Assembly (NCBI RefSeq): GCF_014649695.1
Contig: NZ_BMTN01000013.1
Coordinates: forward strand, 118,755 to 182,754
Reading direction: 5' to 3'
Length of the DNA: 64,000 nt
From: Streptomyces kurssanovii
GTDB lineage: Bacteria > Actinomycetota > Actinomycetes > Streptomycetales > Streptomycetaceae
Position numbers and translations under genes: made by a program. Below the pieces are notes generated by a model. That model had not been told where the DNA came from. It was given only the letters and a program-made list of their open reading frames with translations, and did no database searches. Positions within the stretch are counted from its first letter, which is position 1, and each line of letters begins with the position of its first letter. Below, piece after piece: positions 35,235 through 44,574 of the stretch.

Positions 35235-37055
35235 ATGACATCTGAGACGACACCGTCCGGCGGTACGACGACACCGCACACCTTCCAGGTCGATCTGCGC
35301 GGCCTGGTGGACCTTCTCTCCCACCATCTCTACTCCAGCCCACGGGTCTATCTGCGCGAGCTCCTCCAGAACGCCGTGGACGCGATCACCGCCAGGCGTG
35401 CAGAGGACCCCGGGGCGCCCGCGCGGGTGCGGCTGTACGCCACCGGCGGCGGCCTGCGCGTCGAGGACTCGGGCATCGGCCTGACCGAGACGGACCTGCA
35501 CAGCCTGCTCGCGACGATCGGCCGCAGTTCCAAGCGCGAGGGGCTCGAGTCCGCACGGGCCGGGTTCCTCGGCCAGTTCGGTATCGGGCTGCTCGCCTGC
35601 TTCGTGGTGGCCGCCGAGATCCGGGTGGTGAGCCGCAGCGCCCGTACGCCCGGGGCGCCGCCCGTCGAGTGGTCGGCCCGCGACGACGGGTCGTACACGG
35701 TGCGGACCCTGCCGGACAGTGCCCGGCCGGAGCCCGGCACGACGGTGTACCTCGCTCCCCGGCCCGGTACCGCCGACTGGCTCACCGAGGAGCGGGTGAC
35801 CGCCCTGGCCCGGGACTTCGGTTCGCTGCTGCCGTACGACGTCCGGGTGGGCGACACCCCGGTGAGCGAGTTGCCGGCGCCCTGGGACCGCGCGTACCCG
35901 GGTCCCGCGGCCCGGCGGGTGGCTCTCGCGCGCCACTGCCACGACGTGTTCGGTTTCACTCCGCTCGACTCGGTGGACCTCACGCTGCCGGTCGCCGGTG
36001 TCTGCGGGGTCGCGTACGTGCTGCCGTCCGCGGTCAGCCCCGCGCAGCGTTCCGGGCACCGGGTGCATCTGAAGGGCATGCTGCTCACCGATCGGGCCGA
36101 CGAACTCCTGCCGGACTGGGCCTTCTTCGTGCGGTGCGTCATCGACACCGACAGCCTGCGCCCGACGGCTTCGCGCGAGTCGCTGTACGCGGACGAGACG
36201 CTCGCCGCCGTACGCGAGGCGCTCGGCGACCGGATCCGGGAGTGGCTGACGGGGCTCGCCGCCGGGGACCCGGAGCGGCTGGCGCAGTTCCTCTCCGTCC
36301 ACCACCTCGGCGTGAAGTCGCTGGCCCGGCACGACAGCGACATGCTGCGCACGATGCTGCCGTGGCTGCCGTTCGAGACGACGGACGGGCGGTTGTCCCT
36401 GGAGGAGTTCGCCCAGCGGCACCCGGTGGTGCATTTCGCCAGGACGGTCGAGGAGTACCGGCAGGTCGCCCCGATCGCCTCGGCGCAGGGCATCGGCCTG
36501 GTCAACGGCGGCTACACCTACGACAGCGAACTGGTCGAGCGTCTGCCCCAGGTCCGGCCCGGCACGGTCGTCGCCGAACTCGACGCCGACACGGTCACCG
36601 CGCACCTCGACGCGGTCGACCCCGCGGAGGAGCTGGCCCTCGCCGGATTCCTGGCCGCCGCGCGGAGCAGGCTGGAACCGCTGGGCTGCGACGTCGTGCT
36701 GCGCGCCTTCCACCCGCTGACCGTGCCGGCTCTCCATCTCGACGACCGGGCCGCACGGCACGAGCAGGCCCGCGCGGAGGAAGAAGCCCAGGCCGACGAC
36801 CTGTGGGCCGGGATCCTCGGATCGCTGCGCGGCAGCGCGCCCCGTGCGCGGCTCGTGCTCAACCACCTCAACCCGCTGATCCGCAGGATCGGTTCCCTGG
36901 ACGGCGAACTGGCGGGGACGGCGACCGAAGCGCTGTACGGGCAGGCCCTGCTGATGGCGCAGCGACCACTGCGGCCGGCCGACTCCGCGCTCCTCAACCG
37001 CGCGTTCATGGGCCTGCTGGAGTGGGCCACCCACGACCAGGAGAACGGACGATGA
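35235..37055 (+). CDS. HSP90-family (HtpG-like) GHKL ATPase
   Basis: A 606-residue divergent HSP90 homologue. The Bergerat ATP site is intact: RELLQNAVDA (Glu42, Asn46, Asp49), VEDSGIGLTE (78-84) with LLATIGRSSK, and FLGQFGIGLLACF (111-123). The middle domain carries VHLKGMLLTDRADELLPDWA and DSLRPTASRESLY, matching HtpG's catalytic-loop region. The C-terminal third is divergent and lacks any MEEVD-type end. It overlaps the downstream repeat-protein gene as ATGA, so the pair is coupled. No strong ribosome site precedes ATG 35235. In canonical Streptomyces order I recall recG next to the yloV gene, so this pair looks inserted. Function unknown; a dedicated chaperone for its partner is one idea. 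Confidence 0.85.
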   Translation: MTSETTPSGGTTTPHTFQVDLRGLVDLLSHHLYSSPRVYLRELLQNAVDAITARRAEDPGAPARVRLYATGGGLRVEDSGIGLTETDLHSLLATIGRSSKREGLESARAGFLGQFGIGLLACFVVAAEIRVVSRSARTPGAPPVEWSARDDGSYTVRTLPDSARPEPGTTVYLAPRPGTADWLTEERVTALARDFGSLLPYDVRVGDTPVSELPAPWDRAYPGPAARRVALARHCHDVFGFTPLDSVDLTLPVAGVCGVAYVLPSAVSPAQRSGHRVHLKGMLLTDRADELLPDWAFFVRCVIDTDSLRPTASRESLYADETLAAVREALGDRIREWLTGLAAGDPERLAQFLSVHHLGVKSLARHDSDMLRTMLPWLPFETTDGRLSLEEFAQRHPVVHFARTVEEYRQVAPIASAQGIGLVNGGYTYDSELVERLPQVRPGTVVAELDADTVTAHLDAVDPAEELALAGFLAAARSRLEPLGCDVVLRAFHPLTVPALHLDDRAARHEQARAEEEAQADDLWAGILGSLRGSAPRARLVLNHLNPLIRRIGSLDGELAGTATEALYGQALLMAQRPLRPADSALLNRAFMGLLEWATHDQENGR

Positions 37056-40033
37056 GCCTCGACACCCCCATGGACGCCGAAGCGCTGCGCCAGGCGCTGA
37101 GTGACAACGACCGTGAGCCGGAGGGACCCGCGCGCAACGCCCGCGCGGAGCGGCTGTTCGCCCAGATCGAGCAACTGGGCGACACGTCACTCGTCATCGA
37201 CGGCCTCGACCATCTGATGCAGGTCTACAACTACAGCTCGGAGGCGGACAAGATGTTCGTCCCCTTCGCGCGGCTGCTGCGGATGTGGGACGACCGGCCC
37301 GAGGACTTCGGCCGGCGGCAGGTCCACTCCCTGTTCTGGATGTTCAAGTGGGTCTCCAGCGGCATGGTCGACCAGCCGCACATCCCGCTCGCCTCCATCG
37401 AGAAGTGGCAGGCGGAGATGGAGCACCGCTACCGCCTCGCGGGCCATTCGGAGCGCGCGGTGCGGCAGGGCGAGATGCGGATCGCCCGGCACGTCGGCGA
37501 CCTGGAGCGCGCCCAGCGGGCGTACGACGCCTGGCAGGCCGCCGACCGGGACGACAAGAGCGACTGCCATGCCTGCGAGTTGCGGACACAGGGCTCGTGG
37601 CAGGCCCAGTGCGGCGACGACGAGGGTGCGCTCGTCACCTGGCGGCCGGTGCTGGAGGGCGAGTTCACCTGCGCGCACGAGCCGCACGCCGTGCTCGCCG
37701 CCTCGCTGCTGCCCCTGCTGCGGCTGGGGCGCGCGGAGGAGGCCCGTGCCCATCATCTGCGGGGCTACCGGCTGGCGCGCTCAAAGGAGAGCATGCGCAG
37801 CGCCGTCGCCCGGCATGTCGAGTTCTGCGCGCTGACCGGCAACGAGGCGCGCGGCCTGGAGATCCTGGCCGAGCGTCCCTCGTACTTCACCGACACCGGA
37901 GAGCCGAGCAGTCTGCTCAGCTACCTGGAGGTCACGGCGCTGCTCACCGACCGGCTCACCGCGCTGGGACACGGCGACACGAGCATGACCGGTCCCGGGG
38001 GTTGGGCATGGGCCGTCCGTGAACTGGCCGTCCACGCGCGCACGGAGGCGCGTGCCATCGCCGCCCGTTTCGACGCGCGCAACGGCAACACGTACTTCAG
38101 CGAGCAGAGCGCGGAACGCATGGATCGGGCGCCGCTGCTGGACCGGCTGCCGCTCGGCGTCCGTTCGGTACGGCCGGTTCCCGCGCCGCGCGAGGCACCG
38201 GCCGCGGCGTCCGGCGCGGCGGGCGCCGGTGCCGGTGCCGGTGCCGGTGAGGATCTGGCGGGCCTGCTGACCGAGGCGCGCCGGCTCTCCGAGGCCCAGC
38301 ACCCCCACGCGACGGACGCCTGGGCCGCCGTCGCCGAGGCGGCCGGCCGCGAAGGCACCGAACTCGCCGTCCTCGAGCGGGCGGAGATCGACGAGCACCG
38401 CGGAATGGCACCCGCGACACCGCCGGCCGAGGCGATCGGGCTGTTCACCTCCGCGGCCGGGCTGTACGAAGCGGCCGGCGAGCCCGGTCGCGCGGCCTCC
38501 GCACTGGCCCGTGCGGCCTACTGCGTCAGCCTCGACGGGCGGCCCGCAGAGGCGCTGGAAGCCGTGCAGGAGCCCTGCGACCGGGCGCTGGCCCTGCACG
38601 CGGAGGGCCGGTCCACCGCGCGGCAGACGGGCCGGGCGCTGCTCTGCCGGGTGCGGATACTCAACGACATGATCGGCGGCATGCAGGTCCGGGAAGCCGT
38701 GGAGGCGGCCGTCACCTCCCTGGAAGAGGCGGTGCACGGGCTCCTCGGTTTCGCGGAGCCGGAGCAGGCGGAGCCCGGGGTCGGCGTCGTCATCGGCGAG
38801 GCGCTCGGCTATCTCGGCGACATCACCGCGTTCCGCGGCGACGCGCCCGGGGCGGCCGAGCTGTACACGCGCGCCGCCGACGCCTACGTCCGGGCGGGCC
38901 GGCCCTGGTTCGCCGTGGAGCCGGAGAGTCAACTGGCAGGCGTCAGCAGGCACCTCGGCGACCTGGAGACCGCGGAGCGGGCCTCCCGGTCGGCGCTGGA
39001 GCACGCGGCTCCCTTCGCCGCACCAGGCGGGCGGGCCCGCCTGCACCTGCGGCTCGTCGAGACGCTCGCCGACGCCGGCAAGCTCGGCGAGGCGGCCGAT
39101 CACGCGCTCGAAGCGGCGCACTGGGCCGACGAGGCGGGCGAAGGCGCGGGCAACGGCGCGTACGCACGCCACCGGCTCGGCGGCTTCCTGCTCCAGCTGG
39201 GCCGCGCCGACGAGGCGGCGGCCGTGCTGGAGTCCGTACTGCCCGACCTGACTCGGCAGGACCACGGCGACGGCATGATCGTGCAGACCCTGTGGTGGCT
39301 GGGCGACTGCTGTACGGCCCTGGGCGAGCCACGGGAAGCCGCCGAGCACTGGTTGAAGGCGGCGGACATCGCACGCGGATGGCCGGAACAACGGGACCAC
39401 GCGATGCTCGCGAACCTGGCAGGGCAGGCCCTGTTCCGTGCGCAGCTGAACCCGCAGGCGGAACTGGCCTACCGGCGCGCGGGCGACCTGTGGCGGGACC
39501 TCGGCGACGTGCACGCGCTCGTGCGCACGCTGCGGGTACGGGCCTGGATCGCCGTACGGGAGGGGCAGGCGGGCATCGGCGCGGCGCGTGAGCTGATGGC
39601 TGCGGCGGCGACGGAGTGCGAGTCGGCGCTCGCCGCGTCGGCGGACGCGGACGCCTGTGCCGCGCTGCGTGCCGAACTGGCGGACACCTACCGCCAGACC
39701 GGTGACCTGATCGCGAGCTCCTGCGGCGGCGAGCCCGGGGACGACGACACGGACGGCTCGGCACGGGCCGCGTACGAGGAGGCGGTCGCCCTCGTCCTGC
39801 GGGCGGTGACGGTCTTCGAGGAGGCGGGCGAGGAGTACACCGACCTGCGCACGGGCGCGCAGCTCATGGCGTCCTGGCTGCACGCCTCGCTCGGTGACGC
39901 GTCGGCGGCGGTGGCGCTCGCGCGAGGGGTCCTGGCGACGTACGAGGGCTCCGGTGACGGCCCGGCCGACGAGACCGCGGAGTCGCGCTGCGCGGAGGCG
40001 CGGGCGGTGCTGACGGAGGTTGCCGGGGGGTGA
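37052..40033 (+). CDS. Large TPR-like repeat protein coupled to the HSP90-like ATPase
   Basis: A 993-residue soluble helical protein. The N-terminal part (about 1-370) has WMFKWVSSGMVDQP and a Cys pair SDCHACELRTQGSWQAQCGD. A flexible Ala/Gly linker (AGAGAGAGAG, about 388-400) follows. About 410-980 are tandem helical hairpins of TPR type, for example RGDAPGAAELYTRAADAYVR and HRLGGFLLQLGRADEAAAVL. There are no membrane segments or catalytic motifs. The ATG overlaps the HSP90-like stop (ATGA), so the products are made together and probably interact; eukaryotic HSP90 also works with TPR co-chaperones, though through an MEEVD tail absent here. Codon use matches the neighbours. A much longer frame in another phase is a GC-bias artefact. 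Confidence 0.82.
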   Translation: MSLDTPMDAEALRQALSDNDREPEGPARNARAERLFAQIEQLGDTSLVIDGLDHLMQVYNYSSEADKMFVPFARLLRMWDDRPEDFGRRQVHSLFWMFKWVSSGMVDQPHIPLASIEKWQAEMEHRYRLAGHSERAVRQGEMRIARHVGDLERAQRAYDAWQAADRDDKSDCHACELRTQGSWQAQCGDDEGALVTWRPVLEGEFTCAHEPHAVLAASLLPLLRLGRAEEARAHHLRGYRLARSKESMRSAVARHVEFCALTGNEARGLEILAERPSYFTDTGEPSSLLSYLEVTALLTDRLTALGHGDTSMTGPGGWAWAVRELAVHARTEARAIAARFDARNGNTYFSEQSAERMDRAPLLDRLPLGVRSVRPVPAPREAPAAASGAAGAGAGAGAGEDLAGLLTEARRLSEAQHPHATDAWAAVAEAAGREGTELAVLERAEIDEHRGMAPATPPAEAIGLFTSAAGLYEAAGEPGRAASALARAAYCVSLDGRPAEALEAVQEPCDRALALHAEGRSTARQTGRALLCRVRILNDMIGGMQVREAVEAAVTSLEEAVHGLLGFAEPEQAEPGVGVVIGEALGYLGDITAFRGDAPGAAELYTRAADAYVRAGRPWFAVEPESQLAGVSRHLGDLETAERASRSALEHAAPFAAPGGRARLHLRLVETLADAGKLGEAADHALEAAHWADEAGEGAGNGAYARHRLGGFLLQLGRADEAAAVLESVLPDLTRQDHGDGMIVQTLWWLGDCCTALGEPREAAEHWLKAADIARGWPEQRDHAMLANLAGQALFRAQLNPQAELAYRRAGDLWRDLGDVHALVRTLRVRAWIAVREGQAGIGAARELMAAAATECESALAASADADACAALRAELADTYRQTGDLIASSCGGEPGDDDTDGSARAAYEEAVALVLRAVTVFEEAGEEYTDLRTGAQLMASWLHASLGDASAAVALARGVLATYEGSGDGPADETAESRCAEARAVLTEVAGG

Positions 40034-40354
40034 CGTGGGTGGGGAGCGTGGCCGCTGCGCGGGGCGTTCCCCTACCCGCCCCTTCCCGAACCGGGGCAAG
40101 CCCCGGGCCCCGTGCGGCCTTCGGCCGTGCGGGGTCCGGTGGAGGTCCCCCCACGCCGCCAGGCGTAGGGGAGCCCCCGAACACCGCCCGGAGCGCGATG
40201 CCGGGTCCGGGCGGAACCCCCGCGCGGCGGAGCCGCACATCGAGACAGCGGGAAGGGTCGGGGTGGGGAACAGGCCCCACGCGGCGGAGCCGCACAGCGG
40301 TACAGCGGGAAGGGGCGAGTAGGGGAAACGCCCGCGCGGCGGACCGGACGCGCG
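40034..40354. other. Intergenic region with hairpins and repeats, TPR gene / yloV
   Basis: These 321 bases lie between convergent genes. CCGGGGCAAGCCCCGG (about 40092-40107) is a six-pair hairpin and the stretch GCGGCCTTCGGCCGTGCGGGG folds imperfectly. The second half is the tandem repeat listed separately. No gene is supported. Confidence 0.7.
40221..40343. repeat. Tandem intergenic repeat of about 56 bases
   Basis: Two copies and a fragment of a unit containing CGCGGCGGAGCCGCA and ACAGCGGGAAGGG begin at about 40221, 40277 and 40333. Spacing between matching CGCGGCGG words is 57 and 55 bases. CGGCGGAGCCG within each unit can form a small hairpin. Similar words recur in Streptomyces intergenic DNA as I remember, so this may be a genome-wide repeat family. 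Confidence 0.75.
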
Positions 40355-41944
40355 CTACTCCACGCCGATCAGCAGCGGCGTCGCCCTGTCCCCGCCGCCC
40401 TCGTACGTGACCGTGTCCACCGCCAAGTAGCCCTCGCGGACATGGGACTCCAGCCTGTCGGACAGGCCCTCCGGCGCCGTGCCGCCCAGGACCAGCGTGA
40501 CCAGTTCGCCGCCGGAGGAGAGCATGCGGTCCAGCAGGGTCAGCGCCGTCGCGGTGAGGTCCTCGCCGATCACGGCGACGTCGCCGTCGATCAGGCCCAG
40601 GACGTCACCGGCCTGGCACACGCCCGCCGAGGTCCACGACCGGTGTTCCGCCACGGCCAGTTCGGCGTAGCGCGTCGCCCCGGCCGCGGCCGTCATCGCG
40701 ACGACGTCCTCGTCGAAGCGGCGGTCCGGCGCGTGGACGGCGAGGGCCGCGATGCCCTGGACCGCGGAGCGTGTCGGGATCAGGGCGACGCGGACGCCGG
40801 CCGTGCGGGCCTGTTCCGCGGCCGCGGCGGCCGTGTGGCGCAGGGACGTGTCGTTCGGGAGGAGGACGACCTCGCGGGCGTGTGCCCGGCGGATCGCCTC
40901 GACGAGTTCGCCGCTGGCCGGCGGCTCCCCCGGCCGGGCCAGGACCGTGGTCGCACCGGCCTGGCGGTACAGGTCCGCCAGCCCTTCGCCCTGCACCACC
41001 GCGACGACCGCCCGCTGGGCCTGCTCCCGGGGGGCGGGACCGGCCGCGGTGTCGAAGTGCGTGATGCGGATCCGGTAGGGCCGCCCCGCCTCGACACCGG
41101 CCTCCACGGCCGCACCGGCGTCGTCCACGTGGACGTGGACGTTCCACAGGCCGTCGCCGCCGACGACGACGAGGGAGTCGCCGAGCCCGTCGAGGCGTGC
41201 CCGCAGCCGGGCGACGGACGCGTCGTCCGCCTCGAGGAGGTAGATCACTTCAAAGGCGGGGCCGCTGTCCGCGCACGGCTCGGCGCTCGGGTTCTGCCGG
41301 GCGGGGCGGGCATGAGCGGGCGAGGACGCCGGCGGGGCCTCGCCGGAGACCGCCTGCACCAGTGCTCCGAGGACGGTCAGCAGTCCCTGTCCGCCGGCGT
41401 CCACGACGCCCGCGCGTTCCAGCACGGCGAGCTGGCCGGGTGTGGCGTCCAGCGCCGCCCGCGCGCCCGCGTAGGCGGCTCTCAGGGCGTCGGTGGGGGC
41501 GTTCTCCGCGGCGTCCGCCGCGGCCCCCGCCACGCTGAGGATCGTTCCTTCGACGGGGTGCGCCACCGCCTCACGCGCCAGTTCCGATGCCCGCCGTAGC
41601 GCCCCGGCCAGGTGATCTCCGTCACCGAGCCGTTCGGCCATGCCACGCAGGAGCTGGGCGAGGATCGTGCCCGAGTTGCCGCGGGCGCCGATGAGGGCGC
41701 CGTGGGCCATGGCCCGGATCACGTCGGCGAGGGCCGGTGAGGTGTGCCCCGTCTCGTGAGCGGCGAACACGGCCTCCACGGCCTGTGCGGCGGACTCCAC
41801 GGTCAGGTAGAGGTTCGTGCCGGTGTCCCCGTCGGCGACGGGGTACACGTTGATGGCGTCGATGTCCTCGCGCTCACGGCCCAGGGACTCCAGCGCCAGG
41901 GAGCACCAGTCGCGTACGGCCGAGGCGTCGAGACTCTGCGGCAC
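40355..41944 (-). CDS. DAK2/DhaL-domain protein (YloV/FakA-like)
   Basis: A 529-residue homologue of YloV and of FakA, the ATP-binding subunit of fatty-acid kinase. The N-terminal DhaL domain has NVYPVADGDTGTNLYLTVES, which carries the metal-binding aspartates, and ARGNSGTILAQLLRGMAE. The C-terminal region (FEVIYLLEADDASVARLR, VVLLPNDTSLRHTAAAAAEQ, GVCQAGDVLGLIDGDVAVIG) corresponds to the FakA middle and C domains. GTG 41944 is chosen because AAGGAGG stands eight bases upstream; the frame runs on to 42388. It is convergent with the TPR gene and divergent from rpmB. A FakB partner is not in the window. Confidence 0.88.
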   Translation of the reverse strand: MPQSLDASAVRDWCSLALESLGREREDIDAINVYPVADGDTGTNLYLTVESAAQAVEAVFAAHETGHTSPALADVIRAMAHGALIGARGNSGTILAQLLRGMAERLGDGDHLAGALRRASELAREAVAHPVEGTILSVAGAAADAAENAPTDALRAAYAGARAALDATPGQLAVLERAGVVDAGGQGLLTVLGALVQAVSGEAPPASSPAHARPARQNPSAEPCADSGPAFEVIYLLEADDASVARLRARLDGLGDSLVVVGGDGLWNVHVHVDDAGAAVEAGVEAGRPYRIRITHFDTAAGPAPREQAQRAVVAVVQGEGLADLYRQAGATTVLARPGEPPASGELVEAIRRAHAREVVLLPNDTSLRHTAAAAAEQARTAGVRVALIPTRSAVQGIAALAVHAPDRRFDEDVVAMTAAAGATRYAELAVAEHRSWTSAGVCQAGDVLGLIDGDVAVIGEDLTATALTLLDRMLSSGGELVTLVLGGTAPEGLSDRLESHVREGYLAVDTVTYEGGGDRATPLLIGVE

Positions 41945-42073
41945 CTGGTGATCCTCCTTGAGCGGCCGGGCAGATCCTGGTGGCCGGCGGGGCCTCGGGC
42001 TGCGGGTCGTCCCGCAGCGTAGACCCCGGCCGCCGCCGGTGAGCAGGGCGGGGGGCGGCGGCAGCATGCTAGT

Positions 42074-42103
42074 TTCGTCTCTCGGAAGCAGTGGATGTAT
42101 GCT
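42074..42103 (+). promoter_or_regulatory. Candidate rpmB promoter
   Basis: TTCGTC (42074-42079) and TATGCT (42098-42103) are 18 bases apart in a locally AT-richer stretch. The start near 42110 would give a leader of about 105 bases that contains the palindrome TCCGGCGCGCCGGA, which could fold. Confidence 0.5.
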
Positions 42104-42215
42104 GCTCCAGTTGCCCGATGAGAGTCGGGCCATTCCCCCGGCAAGCCACTTCAGATCTACTGATTCCGGCGCGCCGGATTCACCGTAAGTGCATCTGAAG
42201 TCTTTGGAGTGACCC

Positions 42216-42401
42216 GTGGCTGCCAACTGCGACGTCTGCGGCAAGGGGCCGGGCTTCGGCAACAACATTTCGCACTCGCACCGCCGTACGTCCCGTCGCT
42301 GGAACCCGAACATCCAGCGTGTGCGTGCAGTGGTCGGTCGGACGCCGAAGCGGCTCAACGTCTGCACCTCGTGCATCAAGGCCGGCAAGGTCTCGCGCTA
42401 A
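42216..42401 (+). CDS. rpmB: 50S ribosomal protein L28 (cysteine-containing form)
   Basis: Ribosomal protein L28, 61 residues. [20 protein letters not shown] and [12 protein letters not shown] contain the two CxxC pairs of the zinc-binding form. Streptomyces also have a cysteine-free, zinc-repressed paralogue elsewhere; this is the housekeeping type by motif. GTG 42216 is preceded by TTTGGAGTGACCC, with GGAG at good distance. A strong terminator follows 71 bases after the stop. It is divergent from the DhaL-domain gene. Confidence 0.97.
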   Translation: MAANCDVCGKGPGFGNNISHSHRRTSRRWNPNIQRVRAVVGRTPKRLNVCTSCIKAGKVSR

Positions 42402-42472
42402 GTGATGCTCCCCGCGTCAGCGGGGATGATCCCGCCGACGTCTCGTCGTAGCGCAGCCCTCCGGTTGCCTTG

Positions 42473-42505
42473 AAAAGCCGGTCCACCTCGGTGGACCGGC
42501 TTTTT
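42473..42505 (+). terminator. Rho-independent terminator after rpmB
   Basis: AAAAGCCGGTCCACC and its complement form a 15-pair stem with a tiny CTCG loop, followed by TTTTT. It also lies 60 bases past the thiD stop, so it may end both units. Confidence 0.9.
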
Positions 42506-42564
42506 GCCGTGCTCGGCGACCGGCCGTGACCTCACGGGCGGGTTCGCCGGGGGCGTCGGCCGCT

Positions 42565-43353
42565 TCAGCGGAAGCGCCAGCCGTGATCCACCGGACCGAT
42601 GCCCGAGCCCAACGCGAAGCCCGCCGCGATCGCCCCCGTGACGTACTCCTTGGCCGCGAGAACAGCCTCCGGCACGGTCTTCCCCTGTGCCAGACCCGAG
42701 GCCACCGCGGACGCGAGCGTGCAGCCCGTGCCGTGGGTGTGGCGGTTGTCGTGGCGGGGAGCGCGCAGCCAGTGCTCCTCGTCGCCGTCCGTGAGCAGGT
42801 CCACGGCGTCGCCCGCCAGATGACCGCCCTTGATCAGCGCCCAGCGGGGCCCGAATCCGAGTACGGCCTCCGCGGCCCGGCGCATGCCGGCCTCGTCGCG
42901 GACCTCGATGCCGGTCAGCTGAGCCACCTCGTCGAGGTTGGGCGTGGCCACGGTCGCGGCCGGCAGCAGCTTCGTCCGTACCGAATCGAGCGCGGAGGCC
43001 GCCAGCAGCGGGTCACCGTGTTTGGAGACGCCGACCGGGTCGACGACCACGGGCGCGTCCGTGCCGGCGAGCAGCTCCGCCACGGTCACGACCAGTTCGG
43101 CGGAGGACAGCATCCCGGTCTTCACGGCCTGTACGCCGATGTCGTCGACGACGCTCCGGTACTGGGCGCGCACCGCCTCGACAGGCAGCTCCCACGCGCC
43201 CTGGACGCCCAGCGAGTTCTGGGCGGTGATCGCGGTCAGCACGCTCATGCCGTGCACACCGAGGGCCAGCATGGTCTTGAGGTCGGCCTGGATGCCGGCA
43301 CCGCCGCCGGAGTCGGATCCGGCGACGGTGAGCACGCGAGGGGGTACGTCCAT
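42565..43353 (-). CDS. thiD: Hydroxymethylpyrimidine (phosphate) kinase ThiD
   Basis: Ribokinase-fold kinase of 262 residues that makes HMP-pyrophosphate for thiamine synthesis. [20 protein letters not shown] is the conserved substrate loop, [16 protein letters not shown] the middle motif (usually VMVAKSGD) and [20 protein letters not shown] the anion-hole and catalytic region. ATG 43353 starts at the normal position. It lies ten bases after the thiL stop, forming a thiL-thiD unit. Confidence 0.95.
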   Translation of the reverse strand: MDVPPRVLTVAGSDSGGGAGIQADLKTMLALGVHGMSVLTAITAQNSLGVQGAWELPVEAVRAQYRSVVDDIGVQAVKTGMLSSAELVVTVAELLAGTDAPVVVDPVGVSKHGDPLLAASALDSVRTKLLPAATVATPNLDEVAQLTGIEVRDEAGMRRAAEAVLGFGPRWALIKGGHLAGDAVDLLTDGDEEHWLRAPRHDNRHTHGTGCTLASAVASGLAQGKTVPEAVLAAKEYVTGAIAAGFALGSGIGPVDHGWRFR

Positions 43354-43363
43354 ACCCGGAAAT

Positions 43364-44335
43364 CTACTTGCCGTCCTCGATGCCCCCGAAGTGGTCCCAG
43401 CCGCCCTTGCTGGTCCACGGCGCCCCGTCGACGGTCACCTGGGGCAGCGCGGACGGGTTGAGCACCTCGCCGATGACCTTCCAGCGGGCCGGCAGCTTCA
43501 CGTCCGGCGGGAAGGTGGCGACGATCGCGTGGTCCTCTCCCCCGGTCAGCACCCACTGCAGCGGGTCGACGCCGACGGCCTGGCCGATGTCGCTCATCTG
43601 CGTGGGGATGTCGATCAGCCCCGACCGCAGATCGATCCTGACCTTGCTCGCCTCCGCGATGTGCCCGAGGTCGGCGACCAGCCCGTCGCTGATGTCGCAC
43701 ATCGCGGTGGCGCCGAGCCCGGCGGCCGCGGGGCCCGCGTGGTACGGCGGCTCCGGTCTGCGGTGGGCCTCGACGAAGGCCCGCGGGGAGCGGAAACCGC
43801 GCGACAGGACGGCGTGCCCGGCCGCGGACCAGCCCAACCAGCCGGTGTAGGCGACGACATCGCCGGACCGCGCCCCCGCGCGGGTCACCGGTTCGTGGTT
43901 GCGCAGATCGCCCAGTGCCGTGATCGCGATGGTGATGGTCTCGCCGCGGACGACATCGCCGCCGACGACGGCCGCGCCGGCGACCTGGCACTCGTCGCGG
44001 ATGCCGTCCATGAGCTCGGTGGCCCAGGTGACGGGAAGTTCGGCCGGGACGACGAGCCCGAGGAGCAGCGCGGTCGGCACGGCGCCCATCGCGGCGATGT
44101 CGGCCAGGTTCTGCGCGGCCGCCTTGCGTCCCACGTCGTACGCGGTGGACCAGTCGCGGCGGAAGTGCCGCCCTTCCAGCAGGATGTCCGTACTGGCCAC
44201 GACCCGTCGGTCGGGTGCGGCCACGACCGCGGCGTCGTCGCCCGGTCCGAGCCGTACCGCGGGGGTGGTGGTGAGCTTGGCGGTGAGTTCCTTGATGAGA
44301 CCGAACTCCCCCAACTCGCCCACAGTTCCCTTCAC
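43364..44335 (-). CDS. thiL: Thiamine-monophosphate kinase ThiL
   Basis: Makes thiamine diphosphate from thiamine monophosphate and ATP. The 323-residue protein shows [20 protein letters not shown] and [15 protein letters not shown] (metal and ATP sites), [34 protein letters not shown] and [23 protein letters not shown] 44335 is preceded by AGGAGAGG; the frame is open to 44548. It is the first gene of thiL-thiD and divergent from the Lrp-type gene. No THI-box riboswitch was recognised upstream. Confidence 0.94.
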   Translation of the reverse strand: MKGTVGELGEFGLIKELTAKLTTTPAVRLGPGDDAAVVAAPDRRVVASTDILLEGRHFRRDWSTAYDVGRKAAAQNLADIAAMGAVPTALLLGLVVPAELPVTWATELMDGIRDECQVAGAAVVGGDVVRGETITIAITALGDLRNHEPVTRAGARSGDVVAYTGWLGWSAAGHAVLSRGFRSPRAFVEAHRRPEPPYHAGPAAAGLGATAMCDISDGLVADLGHIAEASKVRIDLRSGLIDIPTQMSDIGQAVGVDPLQWVLTGGEDHAIVATFPPDVKLPARWKVIGEVLNPSALPQVTVDGAPWTSKGGWDHFGGIEDGK

Positions 44336-44402
44336 CGAGTCACCTCTCCTTGTCGTGGACGCCGCGCGTGATTGCTGCGGTCGCGAGCTGCCACTGCTGT
44401 CG

Positions 44403-44419
44403 GTATCGTCAAGAGATAC
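44403..44419. promoter_or_regulatory. Inverted repeat upstream of thiL
   Basis: GTATC-n7-GATAC lies in the 239-base divergent region between thiL and the Lrp-type gene, about 70 bases upstream of thiL. It may be an operator; no regulator is assigned. Confidence 0.35.
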
Positions 44420-44574
44420 GTCAACTTCTGTTCGCCGTACGCCACGCTGCGGGCGCCGTCCGCCGCGAGGGTCTCCCCGTGGCCCGCGACGACGCGATAC
44501 CGTGGCGACCCCTCTCCCTGGGATCTCCCCACCGACGGTAGGGGACATGATCCTCGTGCCGCCCTGGAGGCTCC

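Noticed and set aside
35669-40033. A 1454-codon open frame in another phase across the HSP90-like and TPR genes
   Set aside because: It spans two coupled genes with clear domains, its composition is Arg/Gly/Pro-rich shadow sequence, and its third positions are not G/C-biased as in real genes here.
37781-40240. An 819-codon minus-strand frame opposite the TPR gene
   Set aside because: Composition is typical of the antisense of a high-GC gene; no domain is visible.
42406-42430. CCCCGC-GTCA-GCGGGG after rpmB as a CRISPR-like or riboswitch element
   Set aside because: It is a single small hairpin next to the true terminator and no repeat array follows.
44336-44574. A TPP riboswitch upstream of thiL
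   Set aside because: The conserved CTGAGA and ACCTGAT elements of the THI box were not found on the minus strand.
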